From Phycisphaerales bacterium (lineage in GTDB: Bacteria; Planctomycetota; Phycisphaerae; Phycisphaerales; UBA1924): a DNA stretch of 60,236 nt. Under the pieces are notes generated by a model. It was given only the letters and a program-made list of their open reading frames with translations. It had not been told where the DNA came from and searched no databases. Of this stretch, positions 57,014 to 60,236 are shown in pieces. Both the position numbers and the translations under genes were made by a program. Within the stretch, counting starts at the first letter, position 1, and every line of letters begins with the position of its first letter. The stretch is taken from NCBI GenBank assembly GCA_020427395.1, contig JAGQON010000021.1:1-60236 (forward strand), given 5' to 3'.

Positions 57014-57295
57014 CTATGCATCGCTCGTCGATCGGCGATCCATCAGCAGCACACACAACGCGAGCACACAAAGCAGGTTCAGTCCCGCGATGATCATGCA
57101 CGGTATCAGCATGTCCGTCGCGAGCCGATCTAAAGCAGATGTCGCCATGTCGTACTGCGCTTGTCCGATCAGATTGACATCAAGCACCCGCGCATAGGTC
57201 CGGCGGAACATAAAGGTCGCTGTGACCCATGCGGTGCCACCGAGCAGACAGACCAGATCGAGTACGAGCAACGCGATGACCACGGATCGTTTCAT
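57014..57295 (-). CDS. Small two-helix membrane protein
   Basis: 93 residues with hydrophobic segments at about 5-30 and 62-85, and a short loop between (RRTYARVLDVNLIGQ). It has no recognised family. It is the last gene of a three-gene minus-strand run after the AMP nucleosidase and a zinc-ribbon membrane protein (21-bp spacing), which suggests shared expression. Confidence 0.65.
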   Translation of the reverse strand: MKRSVVIALLVLDLVCLLGGTAWVTATFMFRRTYARVLDVNLIGQAQYDMATSALDRLATDMLIPCMIIAGLNLLCVLALCVLLMDRRSTSDA

Positions 57296-57316
57296 TGCTG
57301 ATCGCTCTCCTGTGCA

Positions 57317-57763
57317 TCAACCTATGGCCGGGTAGCGCTCGCCGCATTCGGGGCAGATCTCGGGTCCGACCCAAACATCATCGCCAAGAACAGAAACATG
57401 ATTGCTCAAGTCGTACCCGCACGAGCAACAACTGCTTTGTACTCGAACAGGATTGAATCTGAATGACTTTCGAAGCATGAGACCTATTGGTACGAGAAGG
57501 ACAAAGAATCCTGCGAGTCCGAATGCGAGTTCAGATGAAATCAACCATCTTGAGTTGTCACTGGATGGCAGTACGAACATGAGCCCAATACAAACGACAG
57601 CAAGAGCGCAGCAGAGCCATGTGAACCGTTCAAGCCGACGCCTTGAACTCCGATTGGTTGACACAAAGAACTGCGTGAAAGACTCGCCTCGCTCCGGTCC
57701 CTCTTGAGTGGTCTTCAGCGTTTCAATACGCTCAATGATGATCTCGTAGTTTTGCACTATCAA
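57317..57763 (-). CDS. Membrane protein with C-terminal zinc ribbon
   Basis: 148 residues counted from TTG at 57763; GTG at 57757 is an alternative. Two hydrophobic segments (about 48-66 and 75-95) are followed by a cytoplasmic-looking tail with CCSCGYDLSN...CPECGERYPAIG, the same four-Cys ribbon as in 3807-4280 and the three large paralogues. It begins directly at the AMP nucleosidase stop (adjacent, no gap). Its role is unknown. Confidence 0.72.
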   Translation of the reverse strand: MIVQNYEIIIERIETLKTTQEGPERGESFTQFFVSTNRSSRRRLERFTWLCCALAVVCIGLMFVLPSSDNSRWLISSELAFGLAGFFVLLVPIGLMLRKSFRFNPVRVQSSCCSCGYDLSNHVSVLGDDVWVGPEICPECGERYPAIG

Positions 57764-58585
57764 TCAATATGTAAAATGCCGGATCTGCTCGCCCTGCGTT
57801 CCGATGTGGGTCATCGCGTCGATGCCGATATCGAGGTGGAGCTTGGCGAACTTCTCTGTCACGGACTTGTCTGATGCTTCGGTCTTCACGCCCTCGGGGG
57901 TGATGGGCACATCGGAGACCATGAGCAGGGCGCCGCGTGAGATCTGGTTGTGGTGGCCGACGATGAAGACCGTTGCCGTTTCCATGTCGATCGCGAGGGC
58001 GGTCATGCGTTTGAGGCGGCCGCGGAATTTTTTGTCGTGCTCCCAAACGCGCCGGTTGGTGGTGTAGACGACGCCGGTGCGGTATTCCTGTCCGCGTTCG
58101 ATGATCTTGTCGGAGACGAACTTGTGGAGCTTGAAGCTGGGCAGGGCGGGGACTTCTGGCGGGAAGTAGTCGTCGCTGGTGCCCTCGCCGCGGATGGCGG
58201 CGATGGGGAGCACGAAGTGTCCGATCTCGGTGGAGTCCTTGAGCCCGCCGCACTTTCCGAGGAAGAGGACGCCGTCGGGCATGCGAGCGCTGAGCAGGTC
58301 CATGATGGTGGCGGCGTTGGGCGAGCCGATGCCGAAGTTGACGATCGTGAGCCCGTCGTTGTTGGTGGCCGCCTGCATGGGGCGACCGATGCCCTTGACA
58401 TCGCAGCCGAAGCGTTCGGCGAAGCTGGTGACATAGTTGGAGAAGTTGGTGAGCAGGACATAGTCGCCGAACTGGTCGATCGACATGCCCGTGTAGCGGG
58501 GCAGCCAGTTCTTGGCGATATCGAGCTTGCTGCTCAGTGAGATGGGATTTGGCAACGGATCGTCTGGGTTCATGCCTCTGCTCAT
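57764..58585 (-). CDS. amn: AMP nucleosidase (short form)
   Basis: 273 residues. Hydrolyses AMP to adenine and ribose 5-phosphate. The sequence matches the short form known from Bacteroidetes-type proteins: NWLPRYTGMSIDQFGDYVLLTNFSNYV, VNFGIGSPNAATIMDLLSA, FLGKCGGLKDSTE, IRGEGTSDDYFPPEVPALPSF, and VYTTNRRVWEHD with AIDMETATVF. It lacks the extra N-terminal domain of E. coli Amn. It forms the head of a three-gene run with two small membrane proteins. Confidence 0.9.
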   Translation of the reverse strand: MSRGMNPDDPLPNPISLSSKLDIAKNWLPRYTGMSIDQFGDYVLLTNFSNYVTSFAERFGCDVKGIGRPMQAATNNDGLTIVNFGIGSPNAATIMDLLSARMPDGVLFLGKCGGLKDSTEIGHFVLPIAAIRGEGTSDDYFPPEVPALPSFKLHKFVSDKIIERGQEYRTGVVYTTNRRVWEHDKKFRGRLKRMTALAIDMETATVFIVGHHNQISRGALLMVSDVPITPEGVKTEASDKSVTEKFAKLHLDIGIDAMTHIGTQGEQIRHFTY

Positions 58586-58596
58586 ACCTCAGTATA

Positions 58597-58627
58597 CGAA
58601 AACACGCCCCAGCGGGGCTGGGGCGTG
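58597..58627 (-). terminator. Intrinsic terminator of tRNA-Gln
   Basis: On the minus strand a 9-bp stem (CACGCCCCA / TGGGGCGTG) with a 7-base loop is followed by TTTTC, ending 16 bases past the tRNA 3' end. Confidence 0.8.
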
Positions 58628-58643
58628 CTCGGTCAACGGTAAG

Positions 58644-58715
58644 TAGGGGAACCGGGACTCGAACCCGAACTAAGGGAATCAGAATCCCTCGTGCTACCAA
58701 TTACACCATTCCCCC
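58644..58715 (-). tRNA. tRNA-Gln (anticodon CTG)
   Basis: 72 bases. The cloverleaf is complete: acceptor GGGGGAA / TTCCCCT (with a G1-U72 wobble, weak 1-72 pairs being usual in tRNA-Gln), D arm, anticodon stem AGGGA/TCCCT with loop TTCTGAT giving anticodon CTG (58680-58682), and T arm with TTCGAGT. No CCA is encoded. A terminator follows. Confidence 0.95.
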
Positions 58716-58830
58716 GAATGGCTGCGGTCTGCTGGGCAAACCGGGGTGAATCGTACGCATGGCGCATCCTCGTGCCAATGCCCGACGCTTGAAATTGGTG
58801 CCCGGCCCCCGGGCGAACTATCCTCAAACC

Positions 58831-60236
58831 ATGAACCGACCCCGATCCATCCTCCGTCTGCTGCCCCTGATCGCCCTGCTGCTGCTTGCCCCGCTTGCCC
58901 GGGGACAGGATTACCTGCCCGAGTGCCCCCCGGATCGCGACCCGGCGCTGTGGGGGCTGATGAACCGGGCCCTGGAGCAGGCGTACATCGCCGATCCGAT
59001 GGGCATCGGCTCGCTGCTGGGCGATGAGTCCCGCAACGACAAGCTCGGGGACGGCTCTGCGGCGGCGATCGAGCGGGGGTCCCAGCAGACCCGGGAGCTG
59101 CTTGAGGAGCTCAAGGGCATGGATCGGAGCGGCTTTGGCGAGCGGGACCAGCTGGCCGCGGATTTGTTGATCTATCAGTGGGAGCAGGAGCTGCGGCTGA
59201 GCGCGTTCAAGCAGTGGCAGATGCCGGTGAACTCGATCGGTGGGCCGCAGGTCTGGCTGCCGCAGATGGGTGACTCGGTGCCGCTGCGGACCCGCAAGCA
59301 TTTTGAGGATTACCTGACGCGCCTCAAGCGTGTGCCCATCGCGGTGGGTGATGCGATCGACAACATGCGGCTGGGTATTGCGGAGGGGCGCGTGCCGCCT
59401 CGCGTGGTGGTTGAGCCGGCGGTGGAGCAGGCGATGGCGCAGGCGAACCCGGAGTTCCGTGAGGACGCGTCGCAGTCGCCGTTCTATGGGCCGTTCAAGA
59501 AGCTTGATCATGATGACCCGCTGGCGGTCGAGGCCCGCGAGGTGATCGCGCAGCGGATTGTGCCGGTGTATCTGGAGCTGGCGGTGTTCCTGAGCAACGA
59601 GTACCTGCCGGCGTGCCGCGACACGATCGGGGCGGCGCAGGGCGTGGATGGGCGGGGCGCATACGACGCGATGATCACCAGCCATACCACGCTGCCCGAC
59701 TGGGACGCCGAGAAGGTGCACCGGATGGGGCTGACCGAGGTCGCGCGCATCCGCATGGAGATGATGAAGGTCATCGAGCGGACCGACTGGATCGGCAACG
59801 ACAAGTCATGGGCGAGCGAGGACGCGAAGTTCCAGGCGTTTACCGAGTTTCTCCGCACTGATTCGCGGTTCTATTTCACCAACCCTGATGATCTGCTCGG
59901 GGCGTACCGGGTTGTGTCCAAGGTCATTGATCCGGAGCTGCCCAGGCTCTTTGGCACGCTGCCACGCAACACCTATGGCGTGCGCCCGCTGCCGGGGCTC
60001 AGCGCCGAGTCGGCACCGACCGCGTACTACTACCCGGGCTCGCTCAAGAGCGGGCAGGCGGGTTACTTTGTCGCCAACCTGACCAAGCTCGATCAGCGCC
60101 CCAAGTACGACATGATGGCGCTGACGCTGCACGAGGCGGTGCCGGGGCATCACCTGCAGATCGCGCTGGCGCAGGAGATCGAGAACCAGCACCCGATCCG
60201 CAAGATCATGGGATTCACCGGCTATGTCGAGGGCTG
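58831..60236 (+). CDS. DUF885-family metallopeptidase-like protein, 3' end cut by the window
   Basis: An open frame from ATG at 58831 that runs off the window. 468 codons are seen of a family usually near 580-620. A signal peptide (MNRPRSILRLLPLIALLLLAPLARG) indicates export. The DUF885 zinc-binding motif HEAVPGHH is present near residue 435. The preceding segment SGQAGYFVANLTKLDQRPKYDM is also typical. DUF885 proteins are poorly characterised, with peptidase activity reported for some. The third metal ligand, expected further downstream, lies beyond the window. It stands alone after tRNA-Gln. Confidence 0.9.
   Translation, partial: MNRPRSILRLLPLIALLLLAPLARGQDYLPECPPDRDPALWGLMNRALEQAYIADPMGIGSLLGDESRNDKLGDGSAAAIERGSQQTRELLEELKGMDRSGFGERDQLAADLLIYQWEQELRLSAFKQWQMPVNSIGGPQVWLPQMGDSVPLRTRKHFEDYLTRLKRVPIAVGDAIDNMRLGIAEGRVPPRVVVEPAVEQAMAQANPEFREDASQSPFYGPFKKLDHDDPLAVEAREVIAQRIVPVYLELAVFLSNEYLPACRDTIGAAQGVDGRGAYDAMITSHTTLPDWDAEKVHRMGLTEVARIRMEMMKVIERTDWIGNDKSWASEDAKFQAFTEFLRTDSRFYFTNPDDLLGAYRVVSKVIDPELPRLFGTLPRNTYGVRPLPGLSAESAPTAYYYPGSLKSGQAGYFVANLTKLDQRPKYDMMALTLHEAVPGHHLQIALAQEIENQHPIRKIMGFTGYVEG

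Overview
The window looks like chromosomal DNA of a GC-rich planctomycete, most likely class Phycisphaerae. This is inferred from gene style, not from a marker gene. The clues are membrane proteins with a CxxCxYDL...CPECG zinc ribbon, PEP-CTERM-like C-termini (VPAPx or PTPx, a hydrophobic segment, then RRR), a GC-type dockerin-like C-terminus, a prepilin-type protein with a His...Asp-Gly C-terminal motif, and LPS-heptose genes that fit a Gram-negative envelope. No rRNA gene, CRISPR array or intact insertion sequence was seen. One tRNA gene, tRNA-Gln(CTG), is present.

Layout. 0-9 kb: the 3' part of pyruvate phosphate dikinase, a secreted alpha/beta hydrolase, a lemA pair, nadA, a DivIC/FtsB-like membrane protein and miaA. 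9-13 kb: a minus-strand operon with a coiled-coil membrane protein, an LpxL-type acyltransferase, a response regulator and two small proteins. 13-20.7 kb: secreted and regulatory genes, mgtC, purB and leuS. 20.7-22.3 kb: a low-GC glycosyltransferase followed by a truncated gene remnant, a likely transfer scar. 22.3-33 kb: an SRAP protein, class I fructose-bisphosphate aldolase, anchored extracytoplasmic proteins, three zinc-ribbon membrane paralogues, a Tat-exported epimerase-like protein and an Npt-like transporter. 33-39 kb: a GmhB-like phosphatase and heptosyltransferase (inner-core LPS), then a prepilin gene with two tandem paralogous secreted proteins, and gmk. 39-44.5 kb: a crowded minus-strand cluster (mrp, two DUF3592-like genes, pnuC, nadR) with overlapping ends. 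44.5-48 kb: a periplasmic coiled-coil protein, a hybrid histidine kinase and DoxX. 48-60 kb: nuoF, a repeat-extended protein, a beta-helix secreted protein, GlcG, a membrane-protein/radical SAM pair, a second epimerase-like gene, a YpdA-like reductase, an AMP nucleosidase operon, tRNA-Gln and a DUF885 peptidase-like gene cut by the window end.

Together the genes cover NAD supply by both routes (nadA de novo; pnuC plus nadR salvage), purine and AMP metabolism (purB, gmk, AMP nucleosidase), central carbon flux (ppdK, fbaB), LPS assembly and a large set of exported proteins.

The most interesting features are structural. (1) The plus strand is C-rich up to about 47.5 kb and G-rich after about 47.6-48.1 kb even within genes of the same orientation, as expected at a replication origin or an inversion junction. 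(2) A dispersed repeat family keeps a double-hairpin design while its stem sequences change in a compensatory way. (3) Arrays of 7-bp degenerate repeats sit at gene ends, one supplying the leuS stop codon. (4) GC-rich dispersed repeats have been absorbed into reading frames. (5) The Mrp ATPase lacks the usual CxxC, while a small Cys-rich reading frame lies directly upstream of it.
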